A stretch of 27,177 nt of DNA from DRWZ01 sp964601505 (GTDB lineage: Bacteria > Calescibacteriota > Calescibacteriia > Calescibacteriales > Calescibacteriaceae): the NCBI GenBank assembly GCA_964601505.1, contig CAZRNR010000026.1:1-27177 (forward strand). The letters are read 5' to 3'. Both the position numbers and the translations under genes were made by a program. Under the pieces are notes generated by a model, which worked only from the letters and a program-made list of their open reading frames with translations, made no database searches and was not told the origin of the DNA. This document shows, one piece after another, positions 8,344 to 16,738 of the stretch; position 1 is the stretch's first letter; the number at the start of each line of letters is the position of its first letter.

Positions 8344-9384
8344 ATGATAGCTTACGAAAAAAGTGAAAACGCTGATACTATAACTTATCCAAAGGCTTCT
8401 GTTCTACCAAAGCTACAGATGTTGGAGATAGAGATAACCTTACGCTGTCCGCTAAGATGTATTCACTGCAGCGTAAATGGTGGAGAAAGCAAAATAGATA
8501 TACCAATTGAGAAATTCTATGAAATTGTGGAGGATTGCGAGAAGATAGGTGTTGAAGTTCTTGATATAATCGGAGGTGAACCGATAGCATATCCCCATAT
8601 ATATGAAGCCATAAGATACGCAGTCAAGAGAATTCCAAAAGTATACCTGAACACAGCTGGATACTTCATTAATGAAAAAATCATAGGAAAACTCAAAGAT
8701 ACAGGGCTAAAAGATATATTCGTGAGCATAGATGGAGCGACAGCTGAAAAACACGAAAAGATAAGGGGCCATGGGACTTTTCAGAAAACCTGCGAGTCAG
8801 TAAAAAGACTGTCCGAGCATGGTTTTACAGTCACTGTTTCTTTCGTTGCAAACGCTGAAAATTACAAAGATATCCCAGATATATTGAAAATATGTGAAAC
8901 TTATGGTGCAAAAAGATTATTTATACTCTCACTCATACCAGAAGGAAGAGGTAAAAACCTAAAGAATATAGTTCTGAAAGATCATATGATAATAGAGATA
9001 ATAAAAGAGCTCAGAAAATATAAAGGTCCAGTTGAAATAGAACTTGATTGCTCCATAAAAACAGATTTCAGCGAGTTTCCAGAATATGTGAAAATATGTC
9101 CTGCAGGAACATCATTCTGCACAATTAAATCTGATGGAAGTGTAATACCGTGTGGCTTCCTACCCTCAAATTTCCTTATTGGAAACATATACGAAAAAAG
9201 ATTCTACGATATATGGATAGATAACATAAAATTTTATTACTGGAGAAATCCTCTCAAAGGATGCGAAAATTGCTCAATATACAAAGAGTGCAGAGGCGGA
9301 TGCCAAGCTCTGAAAATTGGAAAGGTATGTGAAGGAATCCCACAGAACAGAAAATATATATTCTACAACATAAGAACAATATAG
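8344..9384 (+). CDS. Radical SAM enzyme with SPASM domain
   Basis: A 346-residue radical SAM protein. The SAM-cluster motif is C35-x3-C39-x2-C42 (RCPLRCIHC), then GGEP near residue 80 and a TIM-barrel with SIDGA. The C-terminal SPASM region has many cysteines: C252, C259, C270, then C307, C310, C316, C320 and C329, enough for auxiliary iron-sulfur clusters as in PqqE, anaerobic sulfatase maturases and AhbD/NirJ-type enzymes. The start is fixed by a strong GGGAGGTG about 9 nt upstream. No precursor-peptide gene could be seen in the flanking spacers (8245-8343 and 9385-9511). It could modify a peptide, a protein or a cofactor; the substrate is not known. It borders the glycan cluster but nothing ties it to that pathway. 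Confidence 0.9.
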   Translation: MIAYEKSENADTITYPKASVLPKLQMLEIEITLRCPLRCIHCSVNGGESKIDIPIEKFYEIVEDCEKIGVEVLDIIGGEPIAYPHIYEAIRYAVKRIPKVYLNTAGYFINEKIIGKLKDTGLKDIFVSIDGATAEKHEKIRGHGTFQKTCESVKRLSEHGFTVTVSFVANAENYKDIPDILKICETYGAKRLFILSLIPEGRGKNLKNIVLKDHMIIEIIKELRKYKGPVEIELDCSIKTDFSEFPEYVKICPAGTSFCTIKSDGSVIPCGFLPSNFLIGNIYEKRFYDIWIDNIKFYYWRNPLKGCENCSIYKECRGGCQALKIGKVCEGIPQNRKYIFYNIRTI

Positions 9385-9511
9385 AAAACTTGCAATCATA
9401 TTTCTATTTTTTTACCTCCAGTTAATAGCAATTTCTTCTTAATATGAATTCAAAGATTAAATCAATCTTGCGATAAGCGATTAATCATCCCTAATTTATA
9501 AGAATAAGAAT

Positions 9512-10711
9512 ATGAACAATTCGATGAAAATGAAAAACCTATCACTGATCAAACAGAGAATTAGGATTCTCCTGACCTTCACAAAAAGTTTTATAAGGAC
9601 AAAGTTAATTAAATATCCTGTCCTTTATAATGTAAATAAAAGAGCAGATGCAAACAAAAGAGAAAGAGTTCTTCTTGCCTATCTCGTTCCACCATTCTTA
9701 GGAAAAATAAAAAATTTGCATCACAATGAAATAAGGAATTTATTAATATCAAATGCATTGGATAAAGCTGGTTTTATAGTAGATGTTATAGATGTAAGGG
9801 CTCCAAGAAAACCGAAAATCAAAGAATACAAATTGGCAATATGTGAATGGACAGAACCAAAAGTGAAAATAGATGCAAAATTACATATATTCTTCGCAGC
9901 AGGAAAAAGTCATAAATATCACAATCTCAGTATAATCAAGAGATACGAAATGCTTAAAACAAGAAAAAAAATTCATAAAATCAAACCCGTCGGATTACTC
10001 CCTGAAAGAATGCCATATGTTGAGATATCAGAATACATCATAGGTATAGGAAACAAAAAAACAATAGATGATTCATACAAAGATTACAAAAACATAAAAA
10101 AAATATTCAGATTAAACAATCACGTATATAAGAACACGAAATTCATAAAGAGGAAATTTTCCGATGTCAAAAACAACTTCCTTTTTATATCATCTTTTCA
10201 CCCAGTAAGAGGCGGATTAGATCTTCTTCTTGAAATATTCCCTAAATATAAAAATTTAAATCTTTTCATACTTGGCTACTTCTTACATGATAAAGATTTC
10301 TGCCATATATATCAAAGAGAGTTATTTGAAACTCCAAATATACATCCAATAGGATTTGTAAATGTATTATCAAGAGAATTCTATGAAATATCAGAAAAAT
10401 GCGGATTTGTAATAGTTCCAACATGCTCCGAAGGACAATCTTCATCCATACTTCAATCCTGTGCAACAGGTCTTATACCCATAACAACAAAAGATTCTGG
10501 TATAGATGTCTTAGAATACAACATGGGATTTGAGATCTCAGACGATATAAATCAAATAGAAAAAACTATCTTAAGTGTTCTGGAAATTCCAACAAAAGAA
10601 ATTCAAGATATGAGTTCGAATGTTTATGAAAAATGTGTAAATAATTTTTCCGAAGAAAAATTTGAAGAGAACTTCCAAAAAATAATAGAAGAAATCAAAA
10701 ATTATATCTGA
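9512..10711 (+). CDS. GT4-like glycosyltransferase with an altered EX7E motif
   Basis: A 399-residue protein whose C-terminal half is a GT-B donor-binding domain (about 220-390): FLFISSFHPVRGGLDLLLE, LFILGYF, and a CSEGQSSSILQSCATGLIP segment. The usual E-x7-E motif of retaining GT4 enzymes is E307-x7-Q315 here. The N-terminal half is divergent and begins with a basic, helical stretch that may touch the membrane. Candidate starts are 9512, 9524 and 9530; none has a Shine-Dalgarno. The amidotransferase gene starts 3 nt after its stop, so both are probably translated together. It likely transfers a sugar in surface glycan assembly, with donor and acceptor unknown. Confidence 0.75.
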   Translation: MNNSMKMKNLSLIKQRIRILLTFTKSFIRTKLIKYPVLYNVNKRADANKRERVLLAYLVPPFLGKIKNLHHNEIRNLLISNALDKAGFIVDVIDVRAPRKPKIKEYKLAICEWTEPKVKIDAKLHIFFAAGKSHKYHNLSIIKRYEMLKTRKKIHKIKPVGLLPERMPYVEISEYIIGIGNKKTIDDSYKDYKNIKKIFRLNNHVYKNTKFIKRKFSDVKNNFLFISSFHPVRGGLDLLLEIFPKYKNLNLFILGYFLHDKDFCHIYQRELFETPNIHPIGFVNVLSREFYEISEKCGFVIVPTCSEGQSSSILQSCATGLIPITTKDSGIDVLEYNMGFEISDDINQIEKTILSVLEIPTKEIQDMSSNVYEKCVNNFSEEKFEENFQKIIEEIKNYI

Positions 10712-10714
10712 AAA

Positions 10715-12562
10715 ATGTGCAGAATAGCGGGTTTCTGGGATTTTGGGTTCAATGGAGAATATGACATAGATCAGACGATAAAAAAAATGACAGATTCACT
10801 CGCTCACGGAGGACCAGATCATGAAGGATTCTTTGCAGATAAGTCAAATGGATTAGCTATCGGATACAGGAGACTTGCAATAATAGATCTTTCAGAAAAA
10901 GCAAACCAACCAATGACAGATGGAAGATTCTGGATAGTATATAACGGTGAAATCTATAACTTCCCTGAAATAAGAGAAGAACTTCTGAAAAAAGGATATG
11001 AATTCAAATCTAATTCAGATACAGAAGTTATCCTGCACTCATTCCGAGAATGGGGATTAAGTTGCGTCAATAAATTCACAGGGATGTGGGCATTTGGAAT
11101 ATGGGATCCAGTCGAAAAAAAACTATTTTTGTGCAGAGATAGATTCGGAGTTAAACCTCTATATTGGTATCAAAAAGAAAAAACCTTTATGTTCTCATCT
11201 GAGATAAAGGCCTTTCTAAAACATCCTAAATTCAAAAAAGATTTAGATATACAATCTGTTGATGTATTTTTATCTTTGGGCTGTATAGTAGCACCGAAAT
11301 CTATATTTAAATATACTCACAAACTTGAACCATCACACTTTCTCATAGTTGACAAGAATGGAAAAATTGAAAAATTAAGATATTACGATGTAAGAAAATA
11401 CTACCAGATATCAAATATAGACGAAACCGAAGCAGAAATAGAACTTGAAAGGATAATGAAAAAGAGTTTTAAGCTAAGGATGGTAGCAGATGTTCCGGTA
11501 GGACTTTTTCTTTCAGGTGGAGTTGATTCATCTCTTGTATGTGCTCTACTCTCTGAACAGGGAATCAAACTGAAAACTTTCACAATTGGATCAAAAGATA
11601 AAAGCTATGATGAATCAAAATACGCAAGAGAGGTTTCAAAAATATTTGGAACAGATCACAACGAATTTATCATTGAATTTCCATCAGCAGAGGAAGTTAT
11701 ATATATGCTTCCTGAAATATATGACGAACCTTTTGCTGATTCATCGGCAATCCCAACATATACTGTATCAAAAATGGCGAGAAAATCTGTTAAAGTAGCT
11801 CTATCTGCCGATGGCGGTGATGAACTTTTTCTTGGATATCCTAAATACTTTATAAAACTCAATACACTGTCATACATAGGGAAAATATTGAACTTTTCCC
11901 CAAACTTATCTGGATTTATTCCATTCAATAAGATAAATAGACTTTTCTCAAAAATCAAATTAATATCATCTGGAAAATCTTTAGAAGAAAAATATCTCTA
12001 TGCTAATACAAGTTTTCTCCCAGAAACTTTGATAAAACTATATCAGAGTTCAAATTTAAGAGAAAGCCTGAAATACATCACAGAACTATACTCTATTGAA
12101 GAAGCTAATCAAATTGATAGAATACAGATCTTTGATTTCATGACAATATTCCCAGATACATTGCTGATTAAGGTAGATAGAGCTTCAATGTTTGTTGCTT
12201 TAGAGGTGAGGGAACCGTTTCTTGATAATAAGATAGTAGAATTCGCTCTTTCCTTACCTTTAAGTTTAAAACTTAGGAATTCCACAACGAAATACATACT
12301 AAAAAAGATACTCAAAAAATATCTTCCAGAAAGACTTGTTTTCAGAAACAAAATGGGCTTTTCTATTCCGATAGAAAAATGGAGAGATATGGAGAAAATA
12401 TTTGAAAATATTCTTCAAAGAAGAAGGATAGAAAAGGTTGGAATTTTCAATCAAAAAGCTGTTATCGAAATGATGAAATTATATAGGAAAGATAAAAGAG
12501 AGTTTCCACGGTTATGGTTCCTTTCTTGTTTCCAGCTTTGGGCAGAAAAATATCTTATATAA
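10715..12562 (+). CDS. Glutamine-dependent asparagine synthase family amidotransferase
   Basis: A 615-residue class II amidotransferase. Cys2 (MCRIAGFWDF) is the N-terminal nucleophile of the glutaminase domain (about 1-200), which also has GYRRLAIIDLS and YNGEIYN. The synthetase half carries the ATP-pyrophosphatase loop SGGVDSS near 267 and DGGDELFLGYPKY further on. Length is normal for AsnB. Enzymes of this family inside polysaccharide clusters often amidate sugar carboxylates rather than aspartate (for example WbpS in Pseudomonas O-antigen), and this context suggests that, but classic asparagine synthesis is equally possible. It is coupled to the glycosyltransferase gene 3 nt upstream, and its stop is 3 nt from the stop of the convergent gene on the other strand. 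Confidence 0.9.
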   Translation: MCRIAGFWDFGFNGEYDIDQTIKKMTDSLAHGGPDHEGFFADKSNGLAIGYRRLAIIDLSEKANQPMTDGRFWIVYNGEIYNFPEIREELLKKGYEFKSNSDTEVILHSFREWGLSCVNKFTGMWAFGIWDPVEKKLFLCRDRFGVKPLYWYQKEKTFMFSSEIKAFLKHPKFKKDLDIQSVDVFLSLGCIVAPKSIFKYTHKLEPSHFLIVDKNGKIEKLRYYDVRKYYQISNIDETEAEIELERIMKKSFKLRMVADVPVGLFLSGGVDSSLVCALLSEQGIKLKTFTIGSKDKSYDESKYAREVSKIFGTDHNEFIIEFPSAEEVIYMLPEIYDEPFADSSAIPTYTVSKMARKSVKVALSADGGDELFLGYPKYFIKLNTLSYIGKILNFSPNLSGFIPFNKINRLFSKIKLISSGKSLEEKYLYANTSFLPETLIKLYQSSNLRESLKYITELYSIEEANQIDRIQIFDFMTIFPDTLLIKVDRASMFVALEVREPFLDNKIVEFALSLPLSLKLRNSTTKYILKKILKKYLPERLVFRNKMGFSIPIEKWRDMEKIFENILQRRRIEKVGIFNQKAVIEMMKLYRKDKREFPRLWFLSCFQLWAEKYLI

Positions 12563-12565
12563 ATT

Positions 12566-13543
12566 TTAAGCCTTAAAACTACGAAACATTTTATCAAAAA
12601 CCTTTTTCAAAACGAATTTAGGTCTGAAAGGAAATTCCGTGAAATAAAAAAGTATTTTCTCGTAAAAACTTGGAGGCTTTGTAATCTCATTTATATACCT
12701 ATGAAACTCGCAAAAGATTCTCCAATCAACAAATGGCTTTTTCGGATAAAAATAAGATTCTTGGAAACTCTGCTGGTCAAAAGGAAAATCTATGAGTTTA
12801 AGCCTTTGGAAACCAACATTTTCCCCTTCTCTAAAGCCTATATGTTTAAGTTTTGTCCTTGTCGGATAAAGACAAAGCGCAGAATTTTTATAGCAGTAGT
12901 AATCAAATTCTATCGACCAAGATTTACCGAAAGCTTTCACAATTATATCTTTCAGATCATATCCACCAGCACAAAATTTATTTAGCTCAACCGGATCATT
13001 TAGAAGAGATTTAATGTCGTGCTCACTTATTTTCAAGCTTTCAAATTCGTTCCAAACTCTTCCCCAAGTTCCCCAACCCCATGATGAAGTTCTGAAAAAA
13101 AAGAATACAGAATAAGGATAATCATCTGGAATCCTTATGGGAGGAGAATATCCAGTGATTGAAAAGACATCCGGTGAATCAGAATACTCATTTAAAAATT
13201 TATTCATAAAAATAAGGAAATCTTTGGAAAAAATCATATCCTCTTCAATAACAATTGCTTTACCATACTTTGAGATGATTTTGCTTATACCATCTTTGAT
13301 GTTTTTTTTCAACCCCAGATTTTCTTCTCTTTTATAAATTTCCAACTTTTCAGATCTTATATTTTCAGCAATTTTGATAGTCTCGCTTATCTTCGTCTGG
13401 TCATCTGGATTTCTTGGACCATCTATAAAAATAAAAACATGGCTTTTATCAAACAAATCACATTTGCTTAAAGATAAAAGAGTTTGATAAAACAATTTTG
13501 GTCTTCTCCACGCAAATATAACTATTGGAGCTAAATCCCTCAT
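12566..13543 (-). CDS. GT2/GNT-I-like glycosyltransferase
   Basis: A 325-residue GT-A fold glycosyltransferase. It begins with the family pattern PIVIFAWRRP, followed by FIDGPRN near 39-45 and NLGLKKNI near 75-82. The acidic metal-binding triplet is IEEDM (99-103), taking the DXD place. SSWGWGTWGRVW (about 152-163) is a conserved aromatic segment of this subgroup. No membrane helix is seen. It is encoded opposite to the neighbouring cluster genes, 15 nt downstream of a methyltransferase gene, and converges on the amidotransferase gene with only 3 nt between stops, leaving no room for a conventional terminator. The sugar transferred is unknown. Confidence 0.8.
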   Translation of the reverse strand: MRDLAPIVIFAWRRPKLFYQTLLSLSKCDLFDKSHVFIFIDGPRNPDDQTKISETIKIAENIRSEKLEIYKREENLGLKKNIKDGISKIISKYGKAIVIEEDMIFSKDFLIFMNKFLNEYSDSPDVFSITGYSPPIRIPDDYPYSVFFFFRTSSWGWGTWGRVWNEFESLKISEHDIKSLLNDPVELNKFCAGGYDLKDIIVKAFGKSWSIEFDYYCYKNSALCLYPTRTKLKHIGFREGENVGFQRLKLIDFPFDQQSFQESYFYPKKPFVDWRIFCEFHRYINEITKPPSFYEKILFYFTEFPFRPKFVLKKVFDKMFRSFKA

Positions 13544-13558
13544 ATAAAAACAATAAAT

Positions 13559-14260
13559 TTATCTCTTAATACCAATAAGATAACACTCTTTTCTTGATTT
13601 ATCCCAAACTGAATTAAAAGTGAAAATCTTTTGAAATATTCCCGAACTATCAAGAATCATACGAGCATCTGCTTCATCTTTGAAGATCATCTCCGAAAAG
13701 CTATCTCCTTGAGAAATAGGGACCGAAGCTACAAATTTTCCACCAGATTTCAAAACTCTATCAACAAGAGGAAAAAGTTTTTTCAGTTGCTGATGATTGA
13801 GCATCTGTATAACAGAAAAGCAGAGAACAAGGTCAAACCTATTATTCATAACTTTTTCAAGTCTCTTTGAGTCAGATATATCAGAATTTAAAAGATGTAT
13901 GTTACTTTTCCCCTTATTTCTTATTTTAGCAATACGTAACGATAATAGATCAGAATCTATACCAAAAAGCATTTTTGCTTTTTTTGATAATAATTCTAAG
14001 ATAAATCCATCACCACAACCTATATCTAAAACATTGTCTCCATAATCACATAAAATATTTGCTATTATGGCTCTTTCTATAACCTCTGGTGAGCTAAAGA
14101 AATTCAGATAATTTAAATAGTTGTCAAAAAATCTTGCTCCGCTTTTTACCCAAATTCTTCTGTAAATTTTAGAGAGTAAAGAACCAAAAGAACTAATAGA
14201 TTTAACTACAATTGTATCTAAAACAAGAAAATAAAAATGAATACCTTTAAATATATTCAT
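13559..14260 (-). CDS. Class I SAM-dependent methyltransferase
   Basis: A 233-residue protein with a class I methyltransferase fold. Motif I is VLDIGCGDG (77-85), followed by the acidic residue of motif II in FGIDSD and DLVLCFSV as the motif IV region. An N-terminal extension of about 70 residues is hydrophobic and basic (FYFLVLDTIVVK), which may associate with the membrane. In this setting it probably methylates a glycan or sugar precursor, though lipid or small-molecule targets are possible. It forms a minus-strand pair with the glycosyltransferase gene 15 nt downstream and diverges from the sugar 3-dehydratase gene across a very A/T-rich 137-nt spacer. Confidence 0.8.
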   Translation of the reverse strand: MNIFKGIHFYFLVLDTIVVKSISSFGSLLSKIYRRIWVKSGARFFDNYLNYLNFFSSPEVIERAIIANILCDYGDNVLDIGCGDGFILELLSKKAKMLFGIDSDLLSLRIAKIRNKGKSNIHLLNSDISDSKRLEKVMNNRFDLVLCFSVIQMLNHQQLKKLFPLVDRVLKSGGKFVASVPISQGDSFSEMIFKDEADARMILDSSGIFQKIFTFNSVWDKSRKECYLIGIKR

Positions 14261-14397
14261 AAATACAAAATAAATCTAAATAATTAAGGTTATTCTTTTT
14301 CATAACCATTGAAATATTTAAGTTATTTAACTAATTATTTATCTCCTTAATAATATTATACGAACAAAATAATTGGTGATTAAATTAATAAAAATCA

Positions 14398-15609
14398 ATG
14401 GATACAAAAGAAATAAAGATAAAACTCAAGAAAAGTGCCTTTTATCGGGAGGAAGAAGTAAGAAGAAAACTTTCCGAATTTGTGCTTAAAACAGATTTCT
14501 TCAGCATGGGTCAGGAGTGCAAGAAATTTGAAAAAAGATTCTCAGAATATCAGGGAAGGAAATATGCAGTTCTAACCAATAGTGGATCCTCTGCTAATCT
14601 ACTTCTCCTACAAAGCCTGATAAATCTTGGTATCTTAAATAGAGGAGATATAGTAGCCTTTACAGCTATAACTTGGTCAACGAATGTCTCCCCCATAATA
14701 CAACTTGGACTAATCCCCTATCCAGTAGATATAGAATTGAACAGAATAAACTCTGGTTCAAAACAATTTCTAGAGGCAATACAGAGATCAAAAAAATCCG
14801 ATCAGAAAATAAAAGCATTTTTTATAACAAACATACTCGGAATATGTTCTGATATAGATGTAATAAAAGATATATGTCAAGAGCACAATATAATTCTTAT
14901 AGAAGACAATTGTCAATCTCTTGGTAGTGTATATAAAAATAAAAAGCTGGGAAATTTCGGATTAGCATCTACATTCTCTTTTTACATAGGTCATCATTTA
15001 TCTACAATAGAAGGCGGATGCGTGTGTACAGATGATGAAGAACTTTACAACATGCTTGTTATCTCCAGAGCTCATGGATGGATCAGAAATCTATCTGAAC
15101 AAAAAAGAAAAGAATTCAGAGAAAAATACCAAATCGACAGCTTCTATGAACTATATACATTCTTTGACATAGGAATGAATATAAGACCAACAGAAATAAC
15201 AGGCTTCATCGGCAATATAGAAATAGATTTCATTGATGAGATAGTAGACAAAAGATGGAACAATTTCAGGAAGCTAATAGATTATGCAAGCAATAACAAT
15301 CATCTTATACAACTTGATGTATCTCACATGACAATAGTTTCAAACTTTGCATTTCCTCTTATATTTAAAAGCAAAGAAAAAGCAGAAGAATACAAAAAGA
15401 AATTCATAGATTACGGAATAGAGATAAGGCCAATATCTGGAGGAAACATCACAAAACAGCCATTTTTCAAAAAATACTTAAATGCTTCGGAGTTTTACCT
15501 CCCAAATGCTGACCTGATACATAGCAATAGTTTCTGGATACCAAACGATCCCAATCTTGAAAAAAAAGAAATAGAAATCATGGGCAATATAATATCCACA
15601 GAAGGATGA
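14398..15609 (+). CDS. ColD-like sugar 3-dehydratase (DegT family, His instead of PLP Lys)
   Basis: A 403-residue DegT/DnrJ/EryC1 family protein. In the position where aminotransferases have the PLP-binding lysine, it reads SFYIGHHLSTIEGG with His199 aligned to that lysine. This substitution marks the sugar 3-dehydratases ColD and RfbH/AscC, which remove the C3 hydroxyl of 4-keto-6-deoxy-hexoses. The cysteine cluster that binds a [2Fe-2S] centre in the RfbH/E1 type is absent after the His motif (the region reads SRAHGWIRNLSE), so the ColD type, which uses glutamate as amino donor, is the better match. LTNSGSSANLLL (59-70) and EDNCQS (169-174) are the other cofactor-site motifs. It overlaps the next gene by ATGA. 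The nucleotide carrier (GDP, CDP or dTDP) is not known. Confidence 0.8.
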   Translation: MDTKEIKIKLKKSAFYREEEVRRKLSEFVLKTDFFSMGQECKKFEKRFSEYQGRKYAVLTNSGSSANLLLLQSLINLGILNRGDIVAFTAITWSTNVSPIIQLGLIPYPVDIELNRINSGSKQFLEAIQRSKKSDQKIKAFFITNILGICSDIDVIKDICQEHNIILIEDNCQSLGSVYKNKKLGNFGLASTFSFYIGHHLSTIEGGCVCTDDEELYNMLVISRAHGWIRNLSEQKRKEFREKYQIDSFYELYTFFDIGMNIRPTEITGFIGNIEIDFIDEIVDKRWNNFRKLIDYASNNNHLIQLDVSHMTIVSNFAFPLIFKSKEKAEEYKKKFIDYGIEIRPISGGNITKQPFFKKYLNASEFYLPNADLIHSNSFWIPNDPNLEKKEIEIMGNIISTEG

Positions 15610-16700
15610 TAGCACAAATAGAACCATGGATAGACGAATCAGAACTCCTCGAGATAAAAAGAGCTGTAGATAACACATTCTTCACCGAAAACAAACTAAC
15701 AGCTGAGTTTGAAGAGATGGTAAGAAAATATACTGGTAGTAAATACGCTCTTGCTGTATGTAATGCAACAGTTGGGCTTTTTTGTGTTCTGAAAGCATTA
15801 GATATAGGCCCCGGAGATGAAGTGATAGTTCCAGATATAACATTCATCGCAACATCTAATGCCGTTATACTGGCAGGAGCTACACCCGTGATATGCGATG
15901 TGAAACAAGATACTTTCTGCATTGATCCAGAAGATATTGAAAAGAGAATAACAAAAAGAACTAAAGCCATAATACCTGTTCACCTATATGGACAAAGCGC
16001 CGACATGGATTCAATAATGAAAATAGCTCAAAAATACAAATTGAAAGTCATAGAAGATGCGGCACAGGCCTTAGGAGTAAATTATATAGGAAAATCTGCA
16101 GGAACATTTGGAGATGCTGGAGTTATATCTTTCTACGGAAATAAAATAATAACAACAGGAGAAGGAGGAATAATATTAACAAATAATGAAGAAATATATA
16201 AAAAATGCTACAGATTAAAAAATCACGGAAGAGATACTAAAGGAACATTTATACACGAATATATAGGATTTAATTTCTGCTTCACAGATCTTCAAGCTGC
16301 AGTTGGAATATCCCAAATGAAAAAGCTTCCAAAAATAATACAAAGGAAAAAAGAGATCTTTGAGAAATACAAAGAAGGACTAAAAGATATACCTTACTTA
16401 AAACCTGCATACATAGACCCAAATTGCAAACCAGTGTATTGGTTTTCAAACTTTATCGTTGAAAATATCAATGAACTGGTCGAATTTCTCAAAAATAGCG
16501 GTATACAAACAAGAAGAGCGTTCTTTCCACTTCATCTACAACCATGCTATAAAAACACAAACTACATCAAATATGAAGGAGAATATAAAAACTCAGTATT
16601 TTGCTACGAGAAACTTCTATCTTTACCATCAAGCTACAAAATAAAAGAAGATGAGCAAGAACTAGTCATAAGTAAAATAAGAGAGTTTTATGGATACTAA
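15606..16700 (+). CDS. Sugar-nucleotide aminotransferase, perosamine-synthase-like (DegT family)
   Basis: A 364-residue PLP aminotransferase with intact Lys180 in ISFYGNKIITTGEGG, the form typical of GDP-perosamine synthase and related 4-aminotransferases. EDAAQALG (150-157) is the PLP-stacking and Asp region, and FIATSNAVILAGATPV is the usual N-terminal segment. It begins inside the stop of the 3-dehydratase gene (ATGA), so the two are co-translated. Together they suggest that a 4-keto-6-deoxy sugar loses its C3 hydroxyl and is then aminated, probably at C4, giving a 4-amino-trideoxy hexose. That order is inference from family and overlap. The 4,6-dehydratase that would make the keto sugar is not in the window. 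Confidence 0.85.
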   Translation: MIAQIEPWIDESELLEIKRAVDNTFFTENKLTAEFEEMVRKYTGSKYALAVCNATVGLFCVLKALDIGPGDEVIVPDITFIATSNAVILAGATPVICDVKQDTFCIDPEDIEKRITKRTKAIIPVHLYGQSADMDSIMKIAQKYKLKVIEDAAQALGVNYIGKSAGTFGDAGVISFYGNKIITTGEGGIILTNNEEIYKKCYRLKNHGRDTKGTFIHEYIGFNFCFTDLQAAVGISQMKKLPKIIQRKKEIFEKYKEGLKDIPYLKPAYIDPNCKPVYWFSNFIVENINELVEFLKNSGIQTRRAFFPLHLQPCYKNTNYIKYEGEYKNSVFCYEKLLSLPSSYKIKEDEQELVISKIREFYGY

Positions 16701-16738
16701 AAAAGTAAAAAACTCGATAAATTTTAAAATATAATAAA

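Noticed and set aside
16730..16735. TATAAT just before the glycosyltransferase start, considered as a leaderless promoter
   Set aside because: Only 3 nt separate it from the ATG, too close for transcription to begin at or before the start codon.
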